Source of the DNA: Armatimonadota bacterium
GTDB taxonomy: Bacteria; Armatimonadota; Zipacnadia; JAUWAU01
Length of the DNA stretch: 64,000 nucleotides
Assembly: GCA_030601885.1 (NCBI GenBank)
Contig: JAUWAU010000002.1
Location: 186,001 to 250,000 of the forward strand
Direction: 5' to 3'
Shown in pieces: positions 18,244 to 26,356 of the stretch. The first letter of the stretch is position 1. Each line of letters starts with the position of its first letter. A program made the translations under genes and the position numbers. The notes under the pieces are model-generated. The model was not told the DNA's origin, made no database searches, and saw only the letters and a program-made list of their open reading frames with translations.

Positions 18244-18834
18244 CTACCAGAGCCAGTTCAGTATGCGCGGGATGAGGCCGACTCTCCGGCCCGGCTGACG
18301 CGCAGCGGGGCCTTGGTACTCGATCCTCGCGTTTGCAACGTTCTGTGACAGGACGGTATTGTCGCGACGCACGTCCCGCGGCCTCACTTCGCCCTGCAGC
18401 GTGATCCTTTGGTAGTCCTTGTTGACGACGATGTGCCGCGTCCCCTCAACTAGCAGATTGCCGTTTTCCGTGATGCCCGTGATCGTCACGGCCACCCTGG
18501 TCACCAGCAAGTCGGAGCGGCTGCTCGCGGCTTTGGCCTTCGTTTGGCTCTTGGCATCAAACCCGACGAAGGGGATGAAACTAAACTGGCCCACTCCGGG
18601 CCCGACCTTGCTGTCCGTGGCCTTTTCGTATGCGCCGCTGGCCTGATGGCTGGCGCTGGCCGATTCGCTAATGAGCACAATAAGCACATCGCCGACGCGG
18701 GTCGCCTTTCTGTCCATGAAGAGCGACGCCAGATCGGTCTCCGGATTCCAGAGTGTGTCCCCCGCGGCCTCGTTTGCCGCGACCACGGCCAGAGTCAAGG
18801 CAACAGTCATCCGGACGGCGCGACCCATTCTCAA
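18244..18834 (-). CDS. flgH: Flagellar L-ring protein FlgH, without lipobox
   Basis: The 196-aa protein contains the FlgH core: SLFMDRKATRVGDVLIVLISESASAS, a glycine-rich middle, and NGNLLVEGTRHIVVNKDYQ followed by GEVRPRDVRRDNTVLSQNVANARIEY. It forms the outer-membrane L-ring. FlgH is normally a lipoprotein, but no cysteine is present in the N-terminal signal region (ALTLAVVAANEAAGDTLW). A TTG at 18834 with GGAGGG about 7 nt upstream, or the ATG at 18828, is the start; neither restores a lipobox. It ends with an unusual hydrophobic ILNWLW tail. Confidence 0.93.
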   Translation of the reverse strand: MRMGRAVRMTVALTLAVVAANEAAGDTLWNPETDLASLFMDRKATRVGDVLIVLISESASASHQASGAYEKATDSKVGPGVGQFSFIPFVGFDAKSQTKAKAASSRSDLLVTRVAVTITGITENGNLLVEGTRHIVVNKDYQRITLQGEVRPRDVRRDNTVLSQNVANARIEYQGPAARQPGRRVGLIPRILNWLW

Positions 18835-18846
18835 CGTGCTCCCTCC

Positions 18847-19467
18847 TCAAAGTGTGATCCGGACGGTATTGGGCCCGGCCACTGTTCCTTCGATGACCTT
18901 GTTGGTCGCCTGAATGCGTACCGATACGATGTCGCCGGCGTACCCACTTCGAAGCGCCTGGGCGGTGGCCCTGAGGCATATCGTCTGCAGCTCAAGCACG
19001 ACTTTGACTACGTCTCCCCGGCAAATGAGCGGCTTGGCATCCGGGAGACGTAACTGTTGATCACCGGCTTCCTCCGCCTCCGGTGCGATGCTTGCTCTCG
19101 CAACAGCCTGCCGCTGCACGTGGACCGTGTCCGGCCCCGAGAAGCTAATCTCCTTCGGGGACAGCATGGCATGGCGCAGGCGCATCTTGATGTATCCGAG
19201 CGAAATTGGACGAGTTTGACCTGGCAGTGGCGCCGGGCCGAGGGTCACGGCTTCGAGTCGAGCCTTACCCGCCAGCGTGGCCGACCTGATCTCAGCAATG
19301 TCCCCCAAGCACACGGTATCCGACGTGACGGCAGCCTCAGGCTTCAGCACCATTCGAACGGAACTGGCCCGTGCGCGTGCGTCACGTCCCGCCGATACTT
19401 CCGCCGTCCACAAGGAATCCGTACCGGCCGTTATCAGCAACGATATGGCAAGCGCAACCCCGATCAC
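18847..19467 (-). CDS. flgA: P-ring assembly chaperone FlgA
   Basis: The 206-aa protein has a signal peptide and the FlgA/SAF-type C-terminal domain, with GYAGDIVSVRIQATNKVIEGTVAG as the diagnostic end. FlgA is a periplasmic chaperone for FlgI, and the gene lies two genes upstream of flgI as expected. The GTG start at 19467 follows the flgG stop by 2 nt, with GAGG 8 nt upstream inside the flgG end, indicating translational coupling. Confidence 0.9.
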   Translation of the reverse strand: MIGVALAISLLITAGTDSLWTAEVSAGRDARARASSVRMVLKPEAAVTSDTVCLGDIAEIRSATLAGKARLEAVTLGPAPLPGQTRPISLGYIKMRLRHAMLSPKEISFSGPDTVHVQRQAVARASIAPEAEEAGDQQLRLPDAKPLICRGDVVKVVLELQTICLRATAQALRSGYAGDIVSVRIQATNKVIEGTVAGPNTVRITL

Positions 19468-19469
19468 GG

Positions 19470-20255
19470 TTACCGCCTCGCACTGTTGGCAGTTGCCAGC
19501 ATATCATCGGCTATCTGAATGGCGCGGGAGTTGGCCTCGTAAGCGCGCTGGGCAACGATCATGTTGACCATTTCCTGCACCACTTCAACGTTGGACTGCT
19601 CCAAATAGCCCTGCAATAGATGGCCGAGCCCGTCTATGCCCGGACTTCCCAGCGTAGCAGTCCCGGAGGCTTTCGTCTCCAGGTACAGCCCATCGCCGAC
19701 GCTCAGCAGCCCGGCCGGATTGGCGAATCGGGCCAACTGTATCTGTCCCAGCACCTGATGCTCCGTCTGGCCCGCTATCTGAGCCGACACCGTGCCGTCC
19801 CGGCCAATGGATATGCTCAGGGCGTTCGCTGGAAGCGTGATCGCCGGGTCCATCGGCAGACCGTTGCTGTTCACCACCAGGCCCTCGCTGCTGCGATTGA
19901 AGGCGCCGGCGCGGGTGTAGGCCACACTGCCGTCGGTCTGCAGAAGGGCAAAGAAGCCGTCCCCTTGAATCACCATGTCCAGTGGTGCTTCCGTCTGCTG
20001 AAAGTCGCCCTGTGAGAATATCTTCTGCGTCGCCACCGCCCTGGTCCCGAGGCCAATCTGTATGCCGGTGGGCACTTCCACACCCTCAGCAGCCAGAGTG
20101 CCAGGGATGCGCAGCGTCTGGTACATCAGGTCCTGGAACTCAACGCGCGCCCGCTTGAAGGCGAGCGTGTTCACGTTGGCCAGGTTGTTGGCAATGGTGT
20201 CCACATTGAGCTGCTGAGCGGTCATGCCGCTTGCGGCTGCATACATCGCCCTCAT
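19470..20255 (-). CDS. flgG: Distal rod protein FlgG
   Basis: The 261-aa protein has the FlgG motifs MYAAASGMTAQQLNVDTIANNLANVNT, FQDLMYQTLR, QIGLGTRA, PLDMVIQGDGFF and the C-terminal EQSNVEVVQEMVNMIVAQRAYEANSRAIQ. FlgG builds the distal rod. The start at 20255 is preceded by GGAG; upstream lies a MITE-like repeat that separates it from flgF. Confidence 0.97.
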   Translation of the reverse strand: MRAMYAAASGMTAQQLNVDTIANNLANVNTLAFKRARVEFQDLMYQTLRIPGTLAAEGVEVPTGIQIGLGTRAVATQKIFSQGDFQQTEAPLDMVIQGDGFFALLQTDGSVAYTRAGAFNRSSEGLVVNSNGLPMDPAITLPANALSISIGRDGTVSAQIAGQTEHQVLGQIQLARFANPAGLLSVGDGLYLETKASGTATLGSPGIDGLGHLLQGYLEQSNVEVVQEMVNMIVAQRAYEANSRAIQIADDMLATANSARR

Positions 20256-20284
20256 GGCCGAATACTCTCCTTTCGCGAAAGGCC

Positions 20285-20403
20285 CACGGGTTGGCCCCGT
20301 ACGGCGTGCCGTACGGCACGCCGCTTCAGACAGGCGTCCCGCTTGCTACTCTGCGAAGTAGCTCGCTACGTAGCACGAGTCAGACAGGGACGAGCAACCC
20401 GTG
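20285..20403. repeat. MITE-like repeat, copy 1 (with 30-bp insertion)
   Basis: This 119-bp element is bounded by inverted repeats CACGGGTTG (20285) and CAACCCGTG (ending 20403). Its right part (from about 20336, GTCCCGCTTGCTACTCTGCG onward) is the same as the copy at 63396-63484 up to the terminal repeat. It differs by about 30 extra bp, which include the 20-bp perfect palindrome GGCGTGCCGTACGGCACGCC (20303-20322). It sits in the 180-bp gap between flgF and flgG and contains no gene. Confidence 0.75.
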
Positions 20404-20435
20404 CCACCCATTCCTGGGCGGCACTGCCGTGGAAT

Positions 20436-21209
20436 CTACACAGCGCTGTCAATGAGCCACTGGAGCGACTGGTCCTGCGCCGTGAGCGCCTTTTGGCTCG
20501 CCTCGAAGGCTCGGAATCCGATCATCATTCCTCCGAGCTCCTTGACGGGATTCACATTCGCCTGCTCGAGAAAGCCCTGCTTGATGGTGTATCCCGTTGC
20601 CACCGGGCGGAGGCCGTCCGCCTCGAAAAGCGTAGCCCCAAGCCGCGCTAGCGACGCCACGGTCTCGGGCACCTCAATGCGCAGCCGCCCGAGCGTTTTA
20701 TTGGCCCCCATCACTGTGCCATCGGATGCGACCACGAAGTCCGAGCCGCCGACCTGAATGGGACCGCTCTGCCCGGTCGCCGCGTCCACGCCCAGCAATG
20801 CGTGGCCGGAGGCGTCCACGATGATGCCCGTGGGATCGAGCGCGAAGGCACCCGATCGCGTCAGTCTCTCCCCCCCCGCCGTAGCCACGACGAAGAAGCC
20901 CTCGCCATCTATGGCAAGGTCCAATGCTCTATCGGTGGCGACGAGGGCGCCCTGCTTCAGGTCCACCCCTGCGGGGGCAACCGCGGCGCCACCGGTGAGA
21001 CGCACTGAAGACGTCGCCAGGCCGGCCGCCTGGCCCGCACTTCGCCCGCCGCCCATGCATGCGACCAGCACGGCGGGAAAGGCGGCCGAGCTGACCAATT
21101 CGCGCTTGTAGCCGGCCGTACTCGCATTCGCCAGGTTGTTGGCGAACACGTCCTGGCGGTGCATCTGCGTCAGCATGGATGAAGCCGCGGCGTATATACC
21201 TCGGACCAT
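20436..21209 (-). CDS. flgF: Proximal rod protein FlgF
   Basis: The 257-aa rod protein begins MVRGIYAAASSMLTQMHRQD with FANNLANASTAGYKRE, contains LDLAIDGEGFF and ends with EQANVNPVKELGGMMIGFRAFEASQKALTAQD. Paired with flgG it is the FlgF-type proximal rod subunit; the two families are similar, and assignment rests on order and the FlgG-specific motifs in its neighbour. Confidence 0.92.
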   Translation of the reverse strand: MVRGIYAAASSMLTQMHRQDVFANNLANASTAGYKRELVSSAAFPAVLVACMGGGRSAGQAAGLATSSVRLTGGAAVAPAGVDLKQGALVATDRALDLAIDGEGFFVVATAGGERLTRSGAFALDPTGIIVDASGHALLGVDAATGQSGPIQVGGSDFVVASDGTVMGANKTLGRLRIEVPETVASLARLGATLFEADGLRPVATGYTIKQGFLEQANVNPVKELGGMMIGFRAFEASQKALTAQDQSLQWLIDSAV

Positions 21210-21568
21210 GCCGCAATTGACTCCTCAAGCATCTCGGCGGTAGACGTATCCGCCGGGGAACGATCGATGGCCAGTGGGGAACGCTCGGCGGAACTGGCCC
21301 GAACGTCAACCATTAACCATTGTCATTGTGGTGCCGCGCCACTGTTGAGGTCATCGGCCTCAAAGCCCGTTTGCTTGAGACGTGGCAGATCGCCGGGCGC
21401 CGCGCGGACATCCGAGGACGCGTCTGGCCGAGCAGCAGGACGAGCCGCCGCCGGCTGGCAGTCTACTCGACAGGTCGTGGCGGCTGCAGACGGAGGAGAT
21501 ACGAATTGACTTCATCGCCTCAGTGGGCCGACAGGAGCAATTACGCGGCGCCGCTGTGGCCGTCAGGC
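21210..21568. other. Gap between flgF and the small membrane ORF, no convincing gene
   Basis: These 359 bp carry only short frames with Arg/Ser/Cys-rich translations on both strands and no recognisable motif. One minus-strand frame starts with a GTG overlapping the stop of the small membrane ORF, but its translation looks non-coding. In related clusters this region holds flhF, flhG or fliA; none is present. A stretch with GATCGATGGCCAGTGG resembles 23886-23901 (GATCAATGGTCAGTGG) near flhA. Confidence 0.45.
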
Positions 21569-21781
21569 TCACTCACCATGCCCTCCCAGGCGCCCGTGGC
21601 GGACAGCACTTATCAGTGCCGCCGCGATCAGGCCCCAGCACCAGAAGGCCACGAAGGCGATGAGGGCGGCGAGGAGGCATCTGGCTGGCCGTGCGCCGCC
21701 GTAGACTTGCCCAGCGCCCACAATGATGAAGCCGATGAGGGCGAGGGTCGCGGCGAGGCGAATGCGGTCGGTTGCTCTCAT
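21569..21781 (-). CDS. Small two-helix membrane protein
   Basis: The 70-aa protein has two hydrophobic segments, LAATLALIGFIIVGAGQVYGG and LLAALIAFVAFWCWGLIAAALIS, with Arg-rich ends. It starts 14 nt after the flhA stop on the same strand and is probably co-transcribed. No family is recognised. It occupies the place where flhF is often found but is unrelated to it. It could be a membrane partner of the export gate or an unrelated small protein. Confidence 0.55.
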   Translation of the reverse strand: MRATDRIRLAATLALIGFIIVGAGQVYGGARPARCLLAALIAFVAFWCWGLIAAALISAVRHGRLGGHGE

Positions 21782-21795
21782 GGTTCACGGGCCTG

Positions 21796-23862
21796 TCAGG
21801 CCGGTTCGGGCCCCACGTTGACCATTTCGCCGCAGTGTATCGTGTCCTCGGCAATGAGCTCGGCATGCGACAGGACGGGCAGATGAGGCAATACTTGCCC
21901 GACGAGGCCGCGGACATGCGGGCGAATGGCCGCTGTGGTGAGCAGGACGGGCGTCTTGCCGAGCGCGGCCATGCGCTCGGCGGCAGCGGCGACGGCCCTG
22001 ACCAAGCGCTGAACGAAGCTCGGCTCCGGCACGGCGACGGGGCCGCTGCTGCCCTCGACGACGGCGTCCGCGATCGCCTGCTCTACGTCGGGGTCGAGCG
22101 CGAACACGTGCAGGCCGTCCTCGTCCCGGTACGTGTCGCAGATCTGCCGGGCGATGCTGCGGCGCACCAGCTCCGTGACCTCCTCGAGTCGCTGCGTTTG
22201 CCCCAGGCCATCGGAGATGGCCTCGAGGATCGCCTCCAGGTTGCGTATGGGCACTCCCTCAGCCAGCAGGCTCTTGAGCACCCGCTGCACATCGCCCAGA
22301 GTGGCGCGCTCGGGTATGAGCTCGGTCACCACCGCTGGGCTGGACTCTCTCACGGCATCGATCAACAGTTGCACATCTTGTCGAGTGAGTATTTCACCGG
22401 CGTGCCGCTTGATCGCCTCACTCAGGTGTGTGGCGATTACAGCGGCCGGATCCACCAGAGTGAAGCCGCCCGCTTCAGCCACGGCCCGGTCCGCCGGGGC
22501 GATCCACGTCGCCGGCAGCCCGAAGAGCGGCTCCTCGCACGTCTCGCCAGGCGGCGGCGCGGCGTCTTCCGGCCCGCCCATGGCCAGGAGTAGGTCGGGC
22601 ATGACGCGCCCGCTGGCAACGGTGCTGTCACGCAGTTTGATGACGTACCGATCGGACTCCAGCGCGCCGCTGTCACGCACGCGCACGGGAGGCACGATGA
22701 GGCCACACGTGGCAGCGATCTGCCGGCGCACGCCGGTGACTCGCTCCAACAGCGTCCCACCGCTCGCCGAATCGGCGAGCGGCACCAGGCCGTACCCGAG
22801 CTCGAGCGTGACCGGATCTGAAGCGACCAATTGCACCAGGTCTTCGGCCCCGGGCACCAGCGGCGGCCCCGGCGCCGGTTCCTCCGGCTCCACGGCGGGG
22901 CGCGGTTGGCGCGTTGCCGTCCACCACACCGCAGCTGCGATCGCCCCAACCACCATGAAACTGACGGTAGGCAGCCCGGGCAGGAGTCCAAAGACCACCA
23001 GGAGCACCGCCACAATGAGTATCGCCCGGGGCTGCGCAAGGACCTGGGATACGACCTCGGTGCCCAAGCTCGCCTCCGATGCGGCCCGGGTGACCACCAG
23101 TCCCGTCGCCGTGGAGATGAGGAGGGCCGGCACTTGACCCACGAGGCCGTCTCCCACCGTGAGAAGGGCGAACTTGCGCAGAGCCTCGGGCACGGAAAGG
23201 TCCAGCCGCAGCGCCCCTACAGCGATACCGCCAATGAGGTTGACGGCGATGATGACGAGCGCGGCGATGGCATCCCCGCGCACGAACTTGCTCGCACCGT
23301 CCATGGCACCGTAGAAGTCAGCCTCGCGCTGGATCTCCCGCCGACGTCGTTTCGCCTCCGCCTCATCAATGATCCCCGCGTTCAGGTCCGCATCAACGCC
23401 GAGCTGCTTGCCTGGCATCTCGTCCAGCGTAAAGCGGGCGGCCACCTCTGCCACCCGCTGCGCACCGTTGGTGATGACGATGTACTGGATGAGCACGAGG
23501 ATGAGAAAGACGACGAAGCCAACGATGTAGTCGCCGCCGACGACCGACTGGCCGAAGGCGGCGATGACATTGCCTGCAGAGCCATGCAGGAGGATGAGCC
23601 GTGTTGTGGACACGTTCAGGGCGAGCCGAAACAGTGTCGCAATGAGCAGGATTGAGGGGAATACTGAGAACTCAAGGGGGTGCTTCGTGTACATGGATAT
23701 GAGGACGATGCCCAGAGCGAGAGCAATGTTCACCGTCAGAAGGACGTCCACAATGGCCGACGGGAGGGGCATGACCATCATGATGAGGATGCCCACGACG
23801 GCAACGGGCATCAGCAGGTCGCTCTGAAACATCAAGTCCCATGGACGTTTGGTTGGTCGCAA
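21796..23862 (-). CDS. flhA: Flagellar export gate protein FlhA
   Basis: The 688-aa protein has about eight N-terminal membrane segments and the FHIPEP-family signature around PSILLIATLFRLALNVSTTR, plus MPGKQLGVDADLNAGIIDEAEAKRRR and DFYGAMDGASKFVRGDAIA in the cytoplasmic loop. The C-terminal cytosolic domain binds chaperone-substrate complexes. TTG at 23862 is selected because GGAGG lies 7 nt upstream; the first ATG is at 23832. It follows flhB after 149 bp of non-coding DNA. Confidence 0.96.
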   Translation of the reverse strand: MRPTKRPWDLMFQSDLLMPVAVVGILIMMVMPLPSAIVDVLLTVNIALALGIVLISMYTKHPLEFSVFPSILLIATLFRLALNVSTTRLILLHGSAGNVIAAFGQSVVGGDYIVGFVVFLILVLIQYIVITNGAQRVAEVAARFTLDEMPGKQLGVDADLNAGIIDEAEAKRRRREIQREADFYGAMDGASKFVRGDAIAALVIIAVNLIGGIAVGALRLDLSVPEALRKFALLTVGDGLVGQVPALLISTATGLVVTRAASEASLGTEVVSQVLAQPRAILIVAVLLVVFGLLPGLPTVSFMVVGAIAAAVWWTATRQPRPAVEPEEPAPGPPLVPGAEDLVQLVASDPVTLELGYGLVPLADSASGGTLLERVTGVRRQIAATCGLIVPPVRVRDSGALESDRYVIKLRDSTVASGRVMPDLLLAMGGPEDAAPPPGETCEEPLFGLPATWIAPADRAVAEAGGFTLVDPAAVIATHLSEAIKRHAGEILTRQDVQLLIDAVRESSPAVVTELIPERATLGDVQRVLKSLLAEGVPIRNLEAILEAISDGLGQTQRLEEVTELVRRSIARQICDTYRDEDGLHVFALDPDVEQAIADAVVEGSSGPVAVPEPSFVQRLVRAVAAAAERMAALGKTPVLLTTAAIRPHVRGLVGQVLPHLPVLSHAELIAEDTIHCGEMVNVGPEPA

Positions 23863-24011
23863 CTGAGTGCCTCCGCAAGACAGCGATCAATGGTCAGTGG
23901 CCAGTGACCGATGACGACGCGCGGCCAAGAAAACGAACGCGTCGCCGGCGCACGGTTTCGCGGACGGACAGCCGGGTGTCTGTTCCCACGGCTGCAGAGC
24001 CGCCAAAGCTG

Positions 24012-25091
24012 CTACGCTTCCACTGGCTCCCTGGCGGCCCGCTCCCGAGCGGCGCGATACACGCCGGCAAGCACTGCGGCAACGGCCTTGTAGAGGGCGC
24101 GTGGTATCTGACGCCCCAAAGGAACCAACTTGTAGAGTGCCTGTGCGAGGGCGCGGTCGGACCATATCGGTATGCTGTGGGCGCGGGCGATAGCCAAGAT
24201 GCGGTTGGCAACCAGGTTGCGGCCCTTGGCCACGATCTTCGGCGCCTCCATCTCGACGGGATCGTAACGCAGCGCGATAGCGATGTGGACCGGGTTGGTC
24301 ACAACCACCGTCGCCTGCGACAGCTCGGACGTGGTGCCCTCGCGCAGCACCTGCCGAGCCCGCTCCCGCACCCGGGCCCGGATGTGTGGATCGCCCTCGG
24401 TCTCCTTCAGATCGTCTTTGAGCTCCTGGCGAGTCATTCGAAGCCTCTGTTCGTGCTCCAGCCGCTGATACAGACAGTCGGCCCCGGCGACGATGATGAA
24501 GGCTAATGCCACGCGGAACCCGACGCGGAGAGCAAGCCCGCCTACGGCCCCCGCGGCTGCAGGGAGCGGCATTGCGCCGAGGCTGATTACGAGGGGCAAC
24601 TCGTCCTTGACGCTGACGTAGATGACGGCCGCGACGATGCCCGTCTTGATCAACCCCTTGAGCCCTTCGACCACCAAACGCCGTGAGAACACTCTTTGAA
24701 GACCGGCAACCGGGTTGATGCGCTGCAATTGAGGCTTGATGGGCTCGCCGGAGAATATAAAGCCTACTTGAACCAGATTGCTCGCGATGGCAAGCACGGC
24801 AACTGCCACCAGGATGGGAAACACCACTGCCGCGCCCGCGCTGAAGGCCGCCCCTACGATCTCCCCGGCCGCTGCAGGCCCAAGATCGCTCAGCTCGGGG
24901 GCGCGGAGGCCTCGTGCGACGACCGCCTTGAGCGTGGCGAACTGTCGGGCCCCCGCCAGGGCTACGACACATAATGCCGCCAACAGACCGAGCGCGGCAG
25001 AGACCTCGACGCTGCGCGCCACCTGGCCCCGTTCACGAGCCTTGCTGCGGCGGCGGGGGGTCGGCGCCTCGGTTTTCGACGGGTCGGCCAT
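24012..25091 (-). CDS. flhB: Flagellar export switch protein FlhB with NPVH motif
   Basis: The 359-aa protein shows the FlhB N-terminus (KTEAPTPRRRSKARERGQVARS), four membrane segments and a C-terminal cytoplasmic domain. The autocleavage site, NPTH in most FlhB/YscU proteins, reads N266-P267-V268-H269 (TNPVHIAIALRYDP). Asn and Pro, which carry out the cleavage chemistry, are kept. FlhB switches export from hook to filament substrates together with FliK. The gene lies between fliR and flhA. Confidence 0.95.
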   Translation of the reverse strand: MADPSKTEAPTPRRRSKARERGQVARSVEVSAALGLLAALCVVALAGARQFATLKAVVARGLRAPELSDLGPAAAGEIVGAAFSAGAAVVFPILVAVAVLAIASNLVQVGFIFSGEPIKPQLQRINPVAGLQRVFSRRLVVEGLKGLIKTGIVAAVIYVSVKDELPLVISLGAMPLPAAAGAVGGLALRVGFRVALAFIIVAGADCLYQRLEHEQRLRMTRQELKDDLKETEGDPHIRARVRERARQVLREGTTSELSQATVVVTNPVHIAIALRYDPVEMEAPKIVAKGRNLVANRILAIARAHSIPIWSDRALAQALYKLVPLGRQIPRALYKAVAAVLAGVYRAARERAAREPVEA

Positions 25092-25129
25092 CTCTGCGCA
25101 TCCTCAGGAAAGCCGCGTCTGGGCGCCTT

Positions 25130-25909
25130 TCAGGGCGCCGACGTGAGCTCGACGAGCACTGGGGCTATCTCCCCGAGTACACCGACCATGACGGCGACAG
25201 TGGCAGACACGGCCAATCCGATGGTCAGGATCCCGACGAGCGGGCGCAGCGGCGCTCCCACGATGAACATGTTCGCCTGCGGCATCGCACGCGCGAGCAA
25301 GCCCAAGATGACGTCAACGAGAAACAGCGCGCCGACCGCCGGCGCGGCAATGCGGAGACCGCCACGTATCACGATCCCGGCCAACGCCGCCACGGAACTG
25401 AGCGCGCCGGGGCCTATCAGTGACGACCGCCACGACACATCCTGGAAGCTCTGGCCCAAACCCAAGAGCACCCAGTGGTGACCATCGAGCCCAAGAAACA
25501 CCAGCCCGCCGATCAGGTAATGTGCCTTGTCAAGGCCCGCTGCCCGCGTGCCCAGACTCGGATCGATGATTTGGGCGATGTTGTAACCGGTTTGCAAGTC
25601 GAGCAATTGTCCGGCAAAGCGGACGGCGGCGAAAAAGAGCGATGCCACGTACCCCAGCAGCAGCCCACACAGCACCCCATGGGAGAGCAAGCGCACATAC
25701 TCAGGCATGGTGAGGGCGATGGGTTGCGCGTGGGCCTCCGCCACGGGCGTAAGCACAGCGGCCGTGAGTGCCGCCGCCGTGACTCGTATCCTGGTGGGCA
25801 CCTGCTGATCGCCGATGATGGGTGCGACCGCATAGACGCCCATGGTGCGGGCCAGGACGAGGCCGAAATCGGCCGCATGTGCCTCTATCGCGGCCAGCAA
25901 CGCATTCAC
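25130..25909 (-). CDS. fliR: Flagellar export gate protein FliR
   Basis: The 259-aa protein has about six membrane segments and FliR-like regions (FAGQLLDLQTGYNIAQIIDP, MPQANMFIVGAPLRPLVG). It is part of the FliP5Q4R1 export gate. The GTG at 25909 is preferred because GGGAGG lies 6 nt upstream and it gives the family N-terminus; the upstream in-frame extension (to 26032) would overlap fliQ and looks non-coding. Confidence 0.93.
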   Translation of the reverse strand: MNALLAAIEAHAADFGLVLARTMGVYAVAPIIGDQQVPTRIRVTAAALTAAVLTPVAEAHAQPIALTMPEYVRLLSHGVLCGLLLGYVASLFFAAVRFAGQLLDLQTGYNIAQIIDPSLGTRAAGLDKAHYLIGGLVFLGLDGHHWVLLGLGQSFQDVSWRSSLIGPGALSSVAALAGIVIRGGLRIAAPAVGALFLVDVILGLLARAMPQANMFIVGAPLRPLVGILTIGLAVSATVAVMVGVLGEIAPVLVELTSAP

Positions 25910-25962
25910 GGCCTGCCTCCCATGGCCGCGCGCCTCAGAATTGCCCTCCTCCGGCGGCCGCC

Positions 25963-26232
25963 TCAGTGCGCGTATAGGGCCAAGTTCGAAAACAGGGCAA
26001 TTGTGAAGTCGGTCAACGCAGCAAACATCCACGGCCCAAAAACTACGATCGCAGTGGCGACAGCGAGAATCTTGGGGATGAACACCAGCGTCATCTCCTG
26101 CACCTGCGTTGCCGCCTGCAACAGACTGACGAGGACGCCCACCAGGAGGCCGGCGAGCAGAACAGGGCCGGCCAGTTTCGCGGCCACTATGAATGTGCTC
26201 GTGCCTAACGATGCCACGGTCGCTTCAGTCAT
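25963..26232 (-). CDS. fliQ: Flagellar export gate protein FliQ
   Basis: The 89-aa protein has the two FliQ transmembrane hairpin helices, the conserved SLLQAATQVQEMTLVFIPKI loop and a GPWMFAALTDF end. It forms the lower part of the FliPQR export gate. The start is supported by GAGGG upstream, and it lies between fliP and fliR. Confidence 0.96.
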   Translation of the reverse strand: MTEATVASLGTSTFIVAAKLAGPVLLAGLLVGVLVSLLQAATQVQEMTLVFIPKILAVATAIVVFGPWMFAALTDFTIALFSNLALYAH

Positions 26233-26356
26233 GGTTCACAACCCTCTCAGGCGATGTGAGGGCGTGGGAGCCGGCGCCCTCTATCTCCCGCCGGTACCAT
26301 CCTCAGCGGCGCCGTTGCCTGCCGGTTTTCTCCCTTGACCCTTGTTGCTGCCTCGC

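Noticed and set aside
21360..21572. 70-aa minus-strand frame overlapping the small membrane ORF stop
   Set aside because: The GTG-TGA overlap looks like coupling, but the translation is Arg/Ser/Cys-rich without hydrophobic core or motif.
23887..24972. 361-aa minus-strand frame overlapping flhB
   Set aside because: It is the second frame of the flhB region with Arg/Gly-rich, non-protein-like translation; FlhB motifs are all in the other frame.
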